Below the pieces are notes generated by a model. The model was not told the origin of the DNA. It saw only the letters and a program-made list of their open reading frames with translations, and ran no database searches. The translations under genes and the position numbers were made by a program. 64,000 nucleotides of DNA from Streptomyces sp. S.PB5 (GTDB lineage Bacteria; Actinomycetota; Actinomycetes; Streptomycetales; Streptomycetaceae): positions 62,001-126,000 of the forward strand of contig NZ_JAQMWP010000001.1 in assembly GCF_030403745.1 (NCBI RefSeq), given 5' to 3'. Each line of letters begins with the position of its first letter. Position 1 is the first letter of the stretch. Shown here in pieces: positions 25,619 to 34,693 of this stretch.

Positions 25619-26785
25619 CTATGCCGACGCCCGGAACGGCCCCCTCACCTCATAGGTGATCCCGCCCGATGAACTCCCCGTCGTCCCCCGCTGGCTGGAG
25701 AAGTACAGCCGGGAACCGTCCGGGGAGAACGCCGGGCCCGTGATCTCCGAGGAGGACTGGCCGTCGATGCGGAGGAAGGGGGCGACCACGTCGTCCGGGG
25801 TGATCAGGCAGATGTCCATGCTGCCGCCGTCCTCGGCCACGTACAGGTCGCCGGAAGCCGTACCCGTGATGTTGTCGACGCCCGTCAGCGGGGCCGATCC
25901 CGAGGTCACCAGGGAGTCGTCGTACGCCAACTCGTACGTGTTCGACGTCAGGTTGAGCTGCCAGACCCGGTTGTCGCCCTTCGTCGTGAACCAGACCTTG
26001 TCGTCGGCGTAGTAGCAACCCTCGCCGCCGTTGAAGGACTTGGAGCCGGAGACCTGGGTGCGGGTCGAGGTGGGGGAGCCGTCCGGGTCGGGGACCGTCG
26101 TCCAGGTGTAGGAGCCGGAGGTGGCCGTGCCCGCGACCATCACCTGGAGGGTGCCGGAGGACAGGTCGCCCCAAGTCGTGGGAATGAAGCGGTAGAAGCG
26201 GCCGTTGGACTCGTCCTCGGTCAGATAGATGACCTGGCGGACCGGGTCGGCCGCCGCGGCCTCGTGCTTGAAGCGGCCCATCGCCGGCCGCTGCACCGCC
26301 GCGTTCACACCCCACGGGTCCGTCTCGTAGACGTAGCCCAGCGACACCTCCTCGCAGGACAGCCAGGTGTTCCAAGGAGTCCTGCCGCCCGCGCAGTTCT
26401 GCCGGGTGCCCGACAGGATGCGGTACGCCGAGGTGACCGTGCCGCTCGACGAGAACCGCACCGCGCTCGCGCCGCCCGAGGGGTTGATCTCCGAGTTCGA
26501 CACATAGATCCAGCCCGTGCCGTCCGCGTAGCAGGCGCCGCCGTCCGGGGCGTTGTGCCAGGTGTACGACGTCCCCGCGACCGTCTGGCCCGAGCGGGCG
26601 ATGACCCGGCTGGTGAAGCCCGACGGGAGTCTGATGCCGTTGGCGTCCGCTGCGCCGAGCGCCCCGTAGGGGCCGGTGCCGGGCTGGGCCGGTGCGGCGT
26701 ACGCGGCGCCGCGCCACAGGGTGCCGCCGAGGACGGCGGAGGTGCCGCCGATGGCGGTCGCGCGGAGGAAGGTACGACGTTCCAC
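25619..26785 (-). CDS. PhoX-type secreted alkaline phosphatase (DUF839)
   Basis: Exported phosphatase-like protein of 388 residues. The N-terminus MERRTFLRATAIGGTSAVLG is a Tat signal with twin Arg, so it should be exported folded, fitting the metal cofactor of PhoX enzymes. The body has the PhoX pattern: HNAPDGGACYADGTGWIYVS near residue 77, TPWNTWLSCEEV near residue 135, GRFKHEAAAADPVRQVIYLT near residue 165 and GGEGCYYADDKVWFTTKGDN near residue 265. It is shorter than typical PhoX (over 600 residues), so it belongs to the compact DUF839 branch and activity is less certain. A PHO box upstream ties it to phosphate starvation. Confidence 0.86.
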   Translation of the reverse strand: MERRTFLRATAIGGTSAVLGGTLWRGAAYAAPAQPGTGPYGALGAADANGIRLPSGFTSRVIARSGQTVAGTSYTWHNAPDGGACYADGTGWIYVSNSEINPSGGASAVRFSSSGTVTSAYRILSGTRQNCAGGRTPWNTWLSCEEVSLGYVYETDPWGVNAAVQRPAMGRFKHEAAAADPVRQVIYLTEDESNGRFYRFIPTTWGDLSSGTLQVMVAGTATSGSYTWTTVPDPDGSPTSTRTQVSGSKSFNGGEGCYYADDKVWFTTKGDNRVWQLNLTSNTYELAYDDSLVTSGSAPLTGVDNITGTASGDLYVAEDGGSMDICLITPDDVVAPFLRIDGQSSSEITGPAFSPDGSRLYFSSQRGTTGSSSGGITYEVRGPFRASA

Positions 26786-26845
26786 TGTCGCTCCAAGAGG
26801 GCCGTGACCGTCCCGCCACCGGTCGGGGGCGGGAGCGTGCGGGTG

Positions 26846-26891
26846 GCAACCTAGGGGAGCTTGGTGGACATGTCATGGCCAGGTCATGAAC
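26846..26891 (-). promoter_or_regulatory. PHO box and -10 of the PhoX-like gene
   Basis: On the minus strand three 11-base direct repeats follow one another: GTTCATGACCT, GGCCATGACAT and GTCCACCAAGC (26891 down to 26859). They fit the streptomycete PhoP unit G(G/T)TCAYYYRGG. A -10-like TAGGTT lies at about 26851-26846, so PhoP would sit over the -35 region. Confidence 0.75.
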
Positions 26892-27038
26892 GGGTACCGG
26901 ACCGGCTCTTCCCCCAGCGTGACGCCGGTCCGACCGGCATGCCGGAGCTGGAAACGGAGGCGGCGCGTCCGGTCGACGGCACGGCACAGAGCGAGCACGC
27001 TTGCGAAAAGCGCCGCAGCGGCGGGAAGGAGCCCGGCC

Positions 27039-27968
27039 ATGTCCTCCGGCTGGAACGAGAAGAACATCCCCGACCAGCACGGCCGCACCGCCGTGGTCAC
27101 CGGAGCCAACAGCGGCATCGGCTACGTCACCGCACGCGAGCTGGCCCGCAAGGGCGCCCGCGTGGTGCTCGCCTGCCGCAGCGAGACGCGCGGTACGGAG
27201 GCGGGGGACCGGCTGGTCACCGAAGTGCCGGGCGCGGACGTGGAGTTCGCCCGGCTGGACCTGGGGGACCTGGCCTCCGTGCGGGAGTTCGCGCAGGCCT
27301 TCCCGTACGGCCATCTCGATCTCCTGATCAACAACGCGGGCGTGATGGCGCTGCCGTACGGCACCACGGCGGACGGCTTCGAGACGCAGTTCGGCGTCAA
27401 CCACCTCGGTCATTTCGCCCTCACCGGACTGCTGATGCCGGTGCTGCTCGGCACCCCGGGCGCTCGGGTGGTGTCCGTCTCCAGCACGGCGCACGCGATG
27501 GCCAACCTCGACATCGACGACCTCAACAGCGAGCGCCGGTACCGGCGTTGGGTCGCCTACGCCCGCTCCAAGACCGCCAACCTCCTCTTCGTCCACGAAC
27601 TGGCCCGCAGGCTCGCGGCGAACGGCTCCGACACGATCGCGGCGGCGGCCCACCCCGGATATGCCGCCACCAACCTCCAGTCGGCCGGACCCCGTATGGC
27701 GGGCCGCCGCTTCACCGAGCGCTTCATGGCGGTAGGCAACCGCTTCTTCGCCCAGTCCGCGGAGGCGGGCGCGCTGCCCACCCTCTACGCCGCCACCGCC
27801 CCCGACGTGTCCCCCGATTCCTTCACAGGCCCCTCCTTCGGCGGCTGGCGCGGTTCACCGGGCCCGTCCTGGCGAGCCCCCTGGACCCGCAACGACCGCG
27901 CGGCGGAACGCCTTTGGGCCGCCTCCGAGCAGCTCACCGGGGTGTCGTACGACATGCTGAAGGTGTGA
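27039..27968 (+). CDS. Short-chain dehydrogenase/reductase (retinol-DH-like)
   Basis: NAD(P)-dependent oxidoreductase of 309 residues with a Rossmann fold. Cofactor-binding TGANSGIG is at about residues 22-29, the structural NNAG near residue 96, and the catalytic Ser near residue 147 (SVSSTAHA) with YARSK near residue 175. The extended C-terminus resembles the retinol-dehydrogenase/WWOX-like group often seen in actinobacteria. ATG at 27039 follows GGGAAGGAG. It is divergent from the PhoX-like gene; whether the PHO box affects it is unknown. Substrate not predictable. Confidence 0.93.
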   Translation: MSSGWNEKNIPDQHGRTAVVTGANSGIGYVTARELARKGARVVLACRSETRGTEAGDRLVTEVPGADVEFARLDLGDLASVREFAQAFPYGHLDLLINNAGVMALPYGTTADGFETQFGVNHLGHFALTGLLMPVLLGTPGARVVSVSSTAHAMANLDIDDLNSERRYRRWVAYARSKTANLLFVHELARRLAANGSDTIAAAAHPGYAATNLQSAGPRMAGRRFTERFMAVGNRFFAQSAEAGALPTLYAATAPDVSPDSFTGPSFGGWRGSPGPSWRAPWTRNDRAAERLWAASEQLTGVSYDMLKV

Positions 27969-28012
27969 CACCCCGGTCCCTGCGGCCGGTTTCCGTCGGC
28001 CGTCCCGGGCGG

Positions 28013-28780
28013 TCAGGCCGTCTTGCCGCTGTCCACCACCAGGTCGGTGCCCACCACGGAGGAGGCGTCGTCCGAGGCCAGATAGAGGACGGCGGCGGCG
28101 ATCTCGGCCGTGGAGGAGGCGCGGCCGAGCGGCACGGAGCCTTCCATGCGTTCGGCGCGCTGGGCCTCCGTCTCGCCGGGGAGCAGGGACATCTCGGTCT
28201 CGACGGGGCCGGGGCTGACCGCGTTGACACGGACGCCGTCGCCGATGTGGTCGCGGGCGGCGCCCTGGGTGAGGACGGAGACGGCGGCCTTGGTGGCGGC
28301 GTAGGCGGTGGCGCCGGGGTGGCGCATATGGGTCCCGAAGACGGAGGCGATGTTGACGATCGCGCCGCCGGAGGGCTGGGTCCGCATCTGACGGATCTCG
28401 GCCTGGAGGGCGAGGAAGACGCCCGTGACGTTGATGGCGAGCTGCTCGTGCCAGTCGGCCTCCGGGAGGTCGGCCAGCGGCTGTCCGCCGAGGAAGACGC
28501 CCGCGTTGTTGACCGCCACGTCGAGCGAGCCGAACCGGTCCACGGCGGCTTCGACCACGCCCCGCACCTCGGCGGCACGGGTGACGTCCGCGGTCACCGC
28601 CAGCGCCTTGCCGCCCGCCTCCTCGATCAGCCGGACGGTCTCGTCCAGTGGCTCCCGGCGGCGTCCGGCCACGACCACCTGCGCCCCCTCGGCGGCGAAC
28701 GCCAGGGCGACGGTACGGCCGATCCCGGATCCGGCGCCGGTCACGAGGACGGTCCTGTCGGTGAAACGGGTCCTGGTCAT
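28013..28780 (-). CDS. SDR-family oxidoreductase under TetR control
   Basis: Classical short-chain dehydrogenase of 255 residues. TGAGSGIGRTVALAFAAEGA at about residues 13-32 binds the cofactor, NNAG lies near residue 90, and the active site is YAATKAA near residue 157. ATG at 28780 follows AAGGGGAGATC. The frame is open further upstream but that part is Cys/Arg-rich shadow. A TetR gene lies 67 bases upstream on the same strand, and both promoters carry nearly the same 18-base operator, so this enzyme is probably induced by the TetR ligand. Substrate unknown. Confidence 0.94.
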   Translation of the reverse strand: MTRTRFTDRTVLVTGAGSGIGRTVALAFAAEGAQVVVAGRRREPLDETVRLIEEAGGKALAVTADVTRAAEVRGVVEAAVDRFGSLDVAVNNAGVFLGGQPLADLPEADWHEQLAINVTGVFLALQAEIRQMRTQPSGGAIVNIASVFGTHMRHPGATAYAATKAAVSVLTQGAARDHIGDGVRVNAVSPGPVETEMSLLPGETEAQRAERMEGSVPLGRASSTAEIAAAVLYLASDDASSVVGTDLVVDSGKTA

Positions 28781-28794
28781 GATCTCCCCTTGTT

Positions 28795-28812
28795 CTTGAC
28801 CGATCGGTTCAG
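28795..28812. promoter_or_regulatory. TetR operator copy 1 (SDR promoter)
   Basis: CTTGACCGATCGGTTCAG, with the core palindrome ACCGATCGGT, 15 bases before the SDR start. It differs at three positions from the site upstream of the TetR gene. Confidence 0.72.
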
Positions 28813-28847
28813 TATGGCGGCAAATGAAAAGCGCCACCCGGAAAAGC

Positions 28848-29429
28848 TCAGTCCAGCAGTGCCAGCGCCTGTTCCGCCGCGTCCCGCACCCGCGCCGGGT
28901 CCGGTGACGCCTTGCCCACCACCTTGAGGCCCTGCAGCAGCACCAGGAGCATGCGCGCGAGGGTGAGCGGATCACGCTCGGCCGGCAGCTCGCCCTGTGC
29001 CCGGGCCCGGACCAGTGCCGAGTGCAGCACCGTCTCGACGTGGTCCCAGTTCCGCTCGACCTGCCGCGCGGCGGCCGGGTCGTGCGGGGCGAGCTCGGCC
29101 GCCGTGTTGGTGATGAAACAGCCGTTCAGACGCAGGTGTTCGGCCGCGGCCTCGTCCGCGTACCGTCGTACGAGCGCCCGTACGGCGGGCAGTACCGGGC
29201 CCGGCTGGGACAGCTCTCCGAGCAGGTCCGGGAGCCGTTCCTGATACCGCTGCAGCGCCTTCAGATACAGCTCGTGCTTGTTGCCGAAGGTCGCGTAGAT
29301 GCTGGCTCTGCCGATGCCGAGGTGCTCGACGAGGTCGGACATCGACGTCGCCTCGTAGCCGCGCCGCCAGAACAGCTCCAGGGCTGCCTGCAGCGCGGCC
29401 TCCGGATCGAACTCCTTGGTCCTGGCCAC
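28848..29429 (-). CDS. TetR-family repressor
   Basis: Repressor of 193 residues. The helix-turn-helix reads ALELFWRRGYEATSMSDLVE followed by HLGIGRASIYATFGNKHELY at about residues 36-55, the YxTFGNKHELY pattern of the quinone/aldehyde-responsive branch. The C-terminal domain is helical with an Ala-rich dimer region. GTG start. It precedes the SDR gene on the same strand. The matched operators in front of both genes indicate autoregulation plus control of the SDR enzyme. The inducer is unknown. Confidence 0.94.
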   Translation of the reverse strand: MARTKEFDPEAALQAALELFWRRGYEATSMSDLVEHLGIGRASIYATFGNKHELYLKALQRYQERLPDLLGELSQPGPVLPAVRALVRRYADEAAAEHLRLNGCFITNTAAELAPHDPAAARQVERNWDHVETVLHSALVRARAQGELPAERDPLTLARMLLVLLQGLKVVGKASPDPARVRDAAEQALALLD

Positions 29430-29449
29430 GTACCGCAGCCTAGGTTTTT

Positions 29450-29467
29450 CTGGAACGATCAGTCAAG
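29450..29467. promoter_or_regulatory. TetR operator copy 2 (autoregulation)
   Basis: On the minus strand CTTGACTGATCGTTCCAG, matching copy 1 at 15 of 18 positions, 21 bases before the TetR start codon. Confidence 0.7.
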
Positions 29468-29529
29468 CAATATGGCCCTGCCGGCCCTCACGACCCGCAG
29501 TCCGTGGCCACCCGACGTATGCCGTGGCG

Positions 29530-29880
29530 TCAGGCCGTGCGGACCTCGTACGCCGTGATGCGCACCGTCTCGTCGTCCAGGCACTGGCCCGTCTCCAGGT
29601 CGAAGCGCTGCTTCAGGAGTGGCGAGGCGACGAAGGGGCGGCCCTGGTGGGAGCCGGTGAGGCCGCGCGAGAGGACGGCCGCGCCGCCGAACGGGTCGCG
29701 GTTGTCGACGGCGTACAGCCTGCCGCCGCGGTCGCGGAAGACGGCCGCCTGCCGGCCGTCGGGCAGCAGGGCCGCCACCCCGCGGCCCGGCAGCAGGACG
29801 TTCAGGTCGCAGACCGTGAACCAGTCGTCGCCGAGCCGCAGCTGGATCTTCAGGTCGGTGGTCTCGGGTGCGAGAGTCAT
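29530..29880 (-). CDS. nirD: Nitrite reductase small subunit NirD
   Basis: Small subunit of the cytoplasmic NADH-nitrite reductase, which reduces nitrite to ammonium with NirB. 116 residues, normal for NirD. It has the Rieske-like fold (WFTVCDLNVLLPGRGVAAL, AVFRDRGGRLYAVDNRDPFG) but lacks the CxH...CxxH cluster ligands, as expected for NirD. The ATG overlaps the nirB stop by four bases (ATGA), showing coupling. Last gene of the reductase-nirB-nirD operon. Confidence 0.95.
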   Translation of the reverse strand: MTLAPETTDLKIQLRLGDDWFTVCDLNVLLPGRGVAALLPDGRQAAVFRDRGGRLYAVDNRDPFGGAAVLSRGLTGSHQGRPFVASPLLKQRFDLETGQCLDDETVRITAYEVRTA

Positions 29881-32501
29881 CGCTGGGCGGATCCTTCCAG
29901 GACGTCGGCAGGGTTGTCGGGGGTGCGCATTCCGATGGAAAGCAGCGGCAGGTCGGGCTTGATCTGGCCGCGCTCGGGGACGAAGCCGACGACCGGGTCG
30001 GGGGTGTCCGGCGCGTTCACGAAGGAGACGAACCGGGCGAGCTTCTCAGGGTCGTTGATGGTGGTCGCCCACTCGTCGGCGTAGTGCGCGACATGGGCCG
30101 CCATCAGCGACTCCAACTCCTCGCAGATACCGAGGGAGTCGTCGACCACGACATCCCGTACGTGGTCCAGGCCGCCCGGGATCCGCTCCAGCCAGGTCGA
30201 GGTGCGCTCCAGACGGTCGGCGGTGCGGATGTAGAACATCAGGAACCGGTCGATCAGCTTGATCAGTTCGGCGTCGGAGAGGTCCTGCGCGAGCAGGTCC
30301 GCGTGGCGCGGGGTGGCGCCGCCGTTGCCGCCGACGTACAGGTTCCAGCCGTTGGAGGTCGCGATGACGCCGAAGTCCTTCGACTGGGCCTCCGCGCACT
30401 CGCGGGCGCAGCCCGACACCGCCGACTTGAGCTTGTGCGGCGAGCGCAGGCCCCGGTAGCGCAGCTCCAGGTCGATCGCCATCCGGACCGAGTCCTGGAC
30501 GCCGTAACGGCACCAGGTCTGGCCGACGCACGACTTCACCGTGCGCAGCGCCTTGCCGTACGCGTGGCCGGACTCGAAGCCGGCGTCCACCAACCGGGTC
30601 CAGATCAGCGGGAGTTGTTCGACGCGGGCGCCGAACATGTCGATCCGCTGACCGCCGGTGATCTTCGTGTAGAGCCCGAAGTCACGGGCGATCTCACCGA
30701 TCACGATCAGGCCCTCGGGGGTGATCTCACCGCCGGGGATGCGCGGGACGACCGAGTACGAGCCGTTCTTCTGGAGGTTGGCCAGGAAGTGGTCGTTGGA
30801 GTCCTGGAGCGAGGCCTGCTCGCCCTCCAGGACATAGCCGCTCACGCCGATCGTCGGGGCGAGGGAGGCGATGATCGAGCCGACCGCCGGCTTGCAGACC
30901 TCGCAGCCGTCGCCGCCCTTGGCGCCGTCGCGGCCGTAGCGGTCCAGGAGGTCCTGGTAGGTGTTGATGCGCAGGGCGAGGACGATCTCGTAGAGCTCCT
31001 CGCGGGTCTGTGAGAAGCAGCCGCACAGGCCCTTGTCGACCTCGACGCCGGACGCCTCCAGCTCGGCGGTGACCAGCTGGCCGAGGACCTTGACGCAACT
31101 GCCGCACGTCGTACCGGCCTTGGTGCACTTCTTCACCTCGGGCACGGTGGTGCACTGGTGCTCGGTGACCGCCCCGCGGATCGTGCCCTTGCGGACGTTG
31201 TTGCAGGAGCAGATGATCGCGTCGTCCGGCAGTGCGGTCGGGCCGAGCTGGGCGGACTCACCGGCACCGGCGGGCAGCACCAGCGACTCGGGGGAGACCG
31301 GCGGGACCGAGCCGGTGAACGCCTTCAGCGTGCCGTACGCCTCCGCGTCGCCGACCAGGATGCCGCCGAGCAGCGTGCCGTCGTGTCCGATGACCAGCTT
31401 CTTGTACAGGCCCGCACGGGAGTCGGAGTAGACGACGTCCAGGCACCCCTCGGTCGCGCCGTGCGCGTCACCGAAGGAGGCCACGTCCACGCCGAGCAGC
31501 TTGAGCTTGGTCGACAGGTCGGCGCCCAGGAAGGCCGCCTCGTCGGAGGCGATGGTCGCGGCGGCCGTCTCGGCCTGCTCGTAACCCGGCGCCACCAGGC
31601 CGTACACCCGGCCGTCGGCGGCCAGCGCGCACTCGCCGATGGCGAAGACGGCGGGGTCGCTCACCGTGCGGCACTGCTCGTCGACCGTGATGCCGCCGCG
31701 CTCGCCGACCGTGAGGCCGCAGGCGCGGGCCAGCTGGTCGCGGGGGCGGACACCGGCGCTGAACACGACCAGGTCGGTGGCGAGTTCGGAGCCGTCGGAC
31801 AGCTTCATGCCGGTCACGGCGCCGTCCTCGTCGACCACGATCTCCTGCGTGCCCACACCTGTGTGGACGCTCAGACCCATGTCCTGGATGGTCCGCAGCA
31901 GCGCCGCGCCACCGCCCTCGTCGACCTGCACCGGCATCAGCCGTGGCGCGAACTCCACGATGTGGGAGGTGAGTCCGAGACCCTTCAGCGCACCGGCCGC
32001 CTCAAGTCCGAGCAGACCGCCGCCGACCACGGCACCGGTCGTGCGCGTCTTCGCGTACTCCTCGATGGCGAGGAGGTCCTCGATCGTGCGGTACACGAAG
32101 CAGCCCTTGGCGTCCTTGTTGGGGACGGGCGGCACGAACGGGAACGAGCCCGTGGCGAGCACGAGGATGTCGTAGTCGAAGACCTGACCGGACCTGGCGG
32201 TGACCTTCTTCGCCGCGCGGTCGACGGCCTCGGCCGGGTCACCGACGTACAGCTCGATGCCGTGCTTCTCGATGAACTCCATGTCCGTCATCGACAGGTC
32301 CTCGGGCGTCTTGCCCGAGAAGTACGAGGTGAGCGCGACACGGTCGTACGCGGGACGCGGCTCCTCGCACAGCACGACCACGCGGTGCGTGGCGGTCAGG
32401 CCGCGCTCGGCGAGCGCCTCGAGAAAACGCTGGCCGACCATGCCGTGGCCGACGAGCACGATCGTGGGGGTGGCCTCCGTGGCCTCCGGGGTGGCGGTCA
32501 T
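29877..32501 (-). CDS. nirB: Nitrite reductase large subunit NirB
   Basis: Siroheme enzyme that reduces nitrite to ammonium with NADH electrons. 874 residues. Order of parts: FAD/NADH domain from TPTIVLVGHGMVGQRFLEAL at about residue 12; two BFD-like [2Fe-2S] segments (ICSCNNVRKGTIRGAV with KAGTTCGSCVKVLGQL; then GDGCEVCKPAVGSI); and the siroheme/[4Fe-4S] domain with SCVGQTWCRYGVQDS and SAVSGCARECAEAQ. The start overlaps the stop of the upstream reductase gene as TGATG. Siroheme supply connects it to the CbiX-like chelatase at 49.5 kb. A GlnR-like box lies before the operon. Confidence 0.97.
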   Translation of the reverse strand: MTATPEATEATPTIVLVGHGMVGQRFLEALAERGLTATHRVVVLCEEPRPAYDRVALTSYFSGKTPEDLSMTDMEFIEKHGIELYVGDPAEAVDRAAKKVTARSGQVFDYDILVLATGSFPFVPPVPNKDAKGCFVYRTIEDLLAIEEYAKTRTTGAVVGGGLLGLEAAGALKGLGLTSHIVEFAPRLMPVQVDEGGGAALLRTIQDMGLSVHTGVGTQEIVVDEDGAVTGMKLSDGSELATDLVVFSAGVRPRDQLARACGLTVGERGGITVDEQCRTVSDPAVFAIGECALAADGRVYGLVAPGYEQAETAAATIASDEAAFLGADLSTKLKLLGVDVASFGDAHGATEGCLDVVYSDSRAGLYKKLVIGHDGTLLGGILVGDAEAYGTLKAFTGSVPPVSPESLVLPAGAGESAQLGPTALPDDAIICSCNNVRKGTIRGAVTEHQCTTVPEVKKCTKAGTTCGSCVKVLGQLVTAELEASGVEVDKGLCGCFSQTREELYEIVLALRINTYQDLLDRYGRDGAKGGDGCEVCKPAVGSIIASLAPTIGVSGYVLEGEQASLQDSNDHFLANLQKNGSYSVVPRIPGGEITPEGLIVIGEIARDFGLYTKITGGQRIDMFGARVEQLPLIWTRLVDAGFESGHAYGKALRTVKSCVGQTWCRYGVQDSVRMAIDLELRYRGLRSPHKLKSAVSGCARECAEAQSKDFGVIATSNGWNLYVGGNGGATPRHADLLAQDLSDAELIKLIDRFLMFYIRTADRLERTSTWLERIPGGLDHVRDVVVDDSLGICEELESLMAAHVAHYADEWATTINDPEKLARFVSFVNAPDTPDPVVGFVPERGQIKPDLPLLSIGMRTPDNPADVLEGSAQR

Positions 32502-33712
32502 CAGGAGCCTCCATCGTTGGTGAGCAGGTGGAGCAGGGGGCCGTCGTCGGGGAGCGGCTCTGCTCCCTCCCAGGCGCGCGCCAGCGCGCCGACGGTGCCG
32601 AGTTCGCCGACGAGGACCCCGCCGACCAGGCGGTCGTCGCGGACGACGACCTTGCGGTAGGTGCCTCGGGTGGCATCGGCGAGCTGGACGACGTCGTCGC
32701 CGGGAAGCGCCTCCGTCTCCCCGAACGCGGCGAGGTCGAAGGCGGTCTGACCGGCCAGCGTGAGCCGGGTCAGCGAACGGGTACCGGTGTAACGGGCATT
32801 GGCCCGACCGGCGAGCAACTCGGCCAGCACCTCGGCCTGTTCGAGGGCCGGGGTGGCGAGTCCGTAGACGGTGCCGTGGTGCTGGGCGCAGTCGCCGATG
32901 GCGTGGATGTGCGGGTCGGACGTGCGCAGCTCGTCGTCGACGACGATGCCCTTGCGGACCTCAAGGCCCGCGACCTGGGCGAGACCGACCTTGGGGTGGA
33001 CCCCGCAGGCCAGGACCACCAGGTCGGCGTCGAGGGCGTAGCCGTCGGCCATCTCGACCGAGCGGACGGCGCCGCCGACGCAGTGCACGTCCCGCACCCG
33101 GCACTCGGTGTGGACCTCGACACCGAGCCCGGTCAGGTGCCGCCGGACGAGCTTCGAGGCGTTCGGGTCGAGCTGGCGTTCCATGAGCCGCTCGGACTGC
33201 TGGGCGAGGATCACCTGGGCGCCGCGCTGGGCGAGCGCGCGGGCGGCGGAGACACCGAGGAGCCCGCCACCGATGACGACCGCCTTGGCCCCCGGCCGCA
33301 CGGCCTTCGACAGCCCGAGGCAGTCGTCCATGGTCCGGAAGGCGTGGACGCCGTCGGGCAGCTCGTGATCAGGAGTGAACAGTCCGCGCAGGGGCGGCAG
33401 CACCGGGTTCGACCCGGTGGCCAGAACCAGTCGGTCGTATGCGATCTTCGAGCCGTCCGCGAGGTGTACGGCTCGCACCTCGCGGTCGATGCCCGTGACC
33501 CGGCCGCGCGTGAGCTCCGCGGGAGCGGGCAGCGCGATCACGTCGGGGCTGTACCGCCCGGCCAGCACCTCGGCGAGCAGGACCCGGTTGTACGGGCGGT
33601 GCTCCTCCTCGCCGATCAGCGTCACGGACGTACCGAGCTCGCCGAGCCGCCGGGCGAGACGGACGCCCGCGAGCCCGGCGCCGATCACCACCACACGCGT
33701 ATTCGAGGTCAT
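32501..33712 (-). CDS. FAD/NAD(P)H reductase, first gene of nir operon
   Basis: Pyridine-nucleotide-disulfide-type flavoprotein of 403 residues. FAD-binding VVVIGAGLAGVRLARRL is at about residues 7-23, NAD-binding AKAVVIGGGLLGVSAARAL near residue 142, and the second FAD motif in DPHIHAIGDCAQHHG near residue 266. It resembles the N-terminal reductase half of NirB, so it may pass electrons to nitrite or nitrate reductase. Coupled translation with nirB supports that. No ferredoxin gene is adjacent. In other Streptomyces such genes carry nir/nas names, but the exact role is not proven. Confidence 0.92.
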   Translation of the reverse strand: MTSNTRVVVIGAGLAGVRLARRLGELGTSVTLIGEEEHRPYNRVLLAEVLAGRYSPDVIALPAPAELTRGRVTGIDREVRAVHLADGSKIAYDRLVLATGSNPVLPPLRGLFTPDHELPDGVHAFRTMDDCLGLSKAVRPGAKAVVIGGGLLGVSAARALAQRGAQVILAQQSERLMERQLDPNASKLVRRHLTGLGVEVHTECRVRDVHCVGGAVRSVEMADGYALDADLVVLACGVHPKVGLAQVAGLEVRKGIVVDDELRTSDPHIHAIGDCAQHHGTVYGLATPALEQAEVLAELLAGRANARYTGTRSLTRLTLAGQTAFDLAAFGETEALPGDDVVQLADATRGTYRKVVVRDDRLVGGVLVGELGTVGALARAWEGAEPLPDDGPLLHLLTNDGGS

Positions 33713-33735
33713 GCCTAGGAGCGTGCGATGCCGGT

Positions 33736-33773
33736 GTTACCCGACGGCATCACCCCTGTTTCCCGCGAGGAAC
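33736..33773 (-). promoter_or_regulatory. GlnR-like box before nir operon
   Basis: Minus-strand five-base sites repeat every 11 bases: GTTCC, GAAAC, GATGC, GTAAC (33773 down to 33736). This matches the GlnR pattern gTnAc-n6-GaAAc, with the GAAAC and GTAAC elements exact. The near edge is only 24 bases from the start codon, so the leader must be very short if GlnR activates. Confidence 0.68.
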
Positions 33774-33896
33774 GCTGCCCTCAACAGGGGCGGGGGGTGG
33801 GTGTGAGGGTTCCGGGGGCGGACCGGGGGCCGGCTGTGAGGTGCGGAAACTCATCTCGATGGACTGGGCACCTATCCGCTGTCTAGGGTCGCGATC

Positions 33897-34679
33897 ATGC
33901 CCGACATATCGCTGACCACCCTCGTCGTCCTCTGCCTCGCGGCCCTGGCGGCCGGCTGGATCGACGCCGTGGTCGGCGGCGGGGGGCTGTTCCTGCTGCC
34001 GGCCATGCTGCTCGGCCTGCCGTCGGACACGCCCGCCGCGTACGCGCTCGGCACCAACAAGGCGGTGGCGATCGTCGGTACGTCGGGGGCGGCGGTGACG
34101 TACGCCCGCAAGGCGCCCGTGGATGTGCGGCTCGCCGTACGGATCGGTCTGGCCGCACTCGCCGGGTCCTGTGCCGGCGCCTTCTTCGCGGCCGGCATGA
34201 GCACGGACGTACTGAAGCCCGTGATCATGGTCGTCCTCCTCGGCGTCGCCGCCTTCGTGATCCTCCGCCCCGCCTTCGGTACCGCCCCCGCGACCGGACC
34301 CGCCACCCGCCGCCGCATCCTCGCCGCGATCGGTCTCGCGGGCCTCGGCATCGGCTTCTACGACGGTCTGATCGGCCCCGGCACCGGAACCTTCCTGGTC
34401 CTCGCCCTCACCGCCGTGCTCCACCTCGACCTGGTGACCGCCTCCGCCACCGCCAAGATCGTCAACTGCTGCACCAACGCCGGCGCGCTCGCCACCTTCG
34501 CCTGGCAGGGCACGGTCCTGTGGCAGCTGGCCGCGCTCATGGCCGTGTTCAACCTGGCGGGCGGCACCCTCGGCGCGCACACCGCACTGAAGAAGGGCAG
34601 CGGCTTCGTCCGGGTCGTCCTGCTGACCGTGGTGTTCTCGCTGGTCGCGAAAATGGCGTACGAGCAGTGGATCGCCTGA
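33897..34679 (+). CDS. TauE/SafE-family anion exporter
   Basis: Membrane protein of the TSUP family (sulfite/organosulfonate exporters), 260 residues and about eight hydrophobic helices. The two halves each carry the conserved Gly/Pro turn: [20 protein letters not shown] at about residues 20-39 and [20 protein letters not shown] near residue 155. [16 protein letters not shown] follows the first. It is divergent from the nir operon, so nitrite or sulfite export is conceivable, but the substrate is not shown by sequence. Confidence 0.93.
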   Translation: MPDISLTTLVVLCLAALAAGWIDAVVGGGGLFLLPAMLLGLPSDTPAAYALGTNKAVAIVGTSGAAVTYARKAPVDVRLAVRIGLAALAGSCAGAFFAAGMSTDVLKPVIMVVLLGVAAFVILRPAFGTAPATGPATRRRILAAIGLAGLGIGFYDGLIGPGTGTFLVLALTAVLHLDLVTASATAKIVNCCTNAGALATFAWQGTVLWQLAALMAVFNLAGGTLGAHTALKKGSGFVRVVLLTVVFSLVAKMAYEQWIA

Positions 34680-34693
34680 CCTACGGTGATCCC

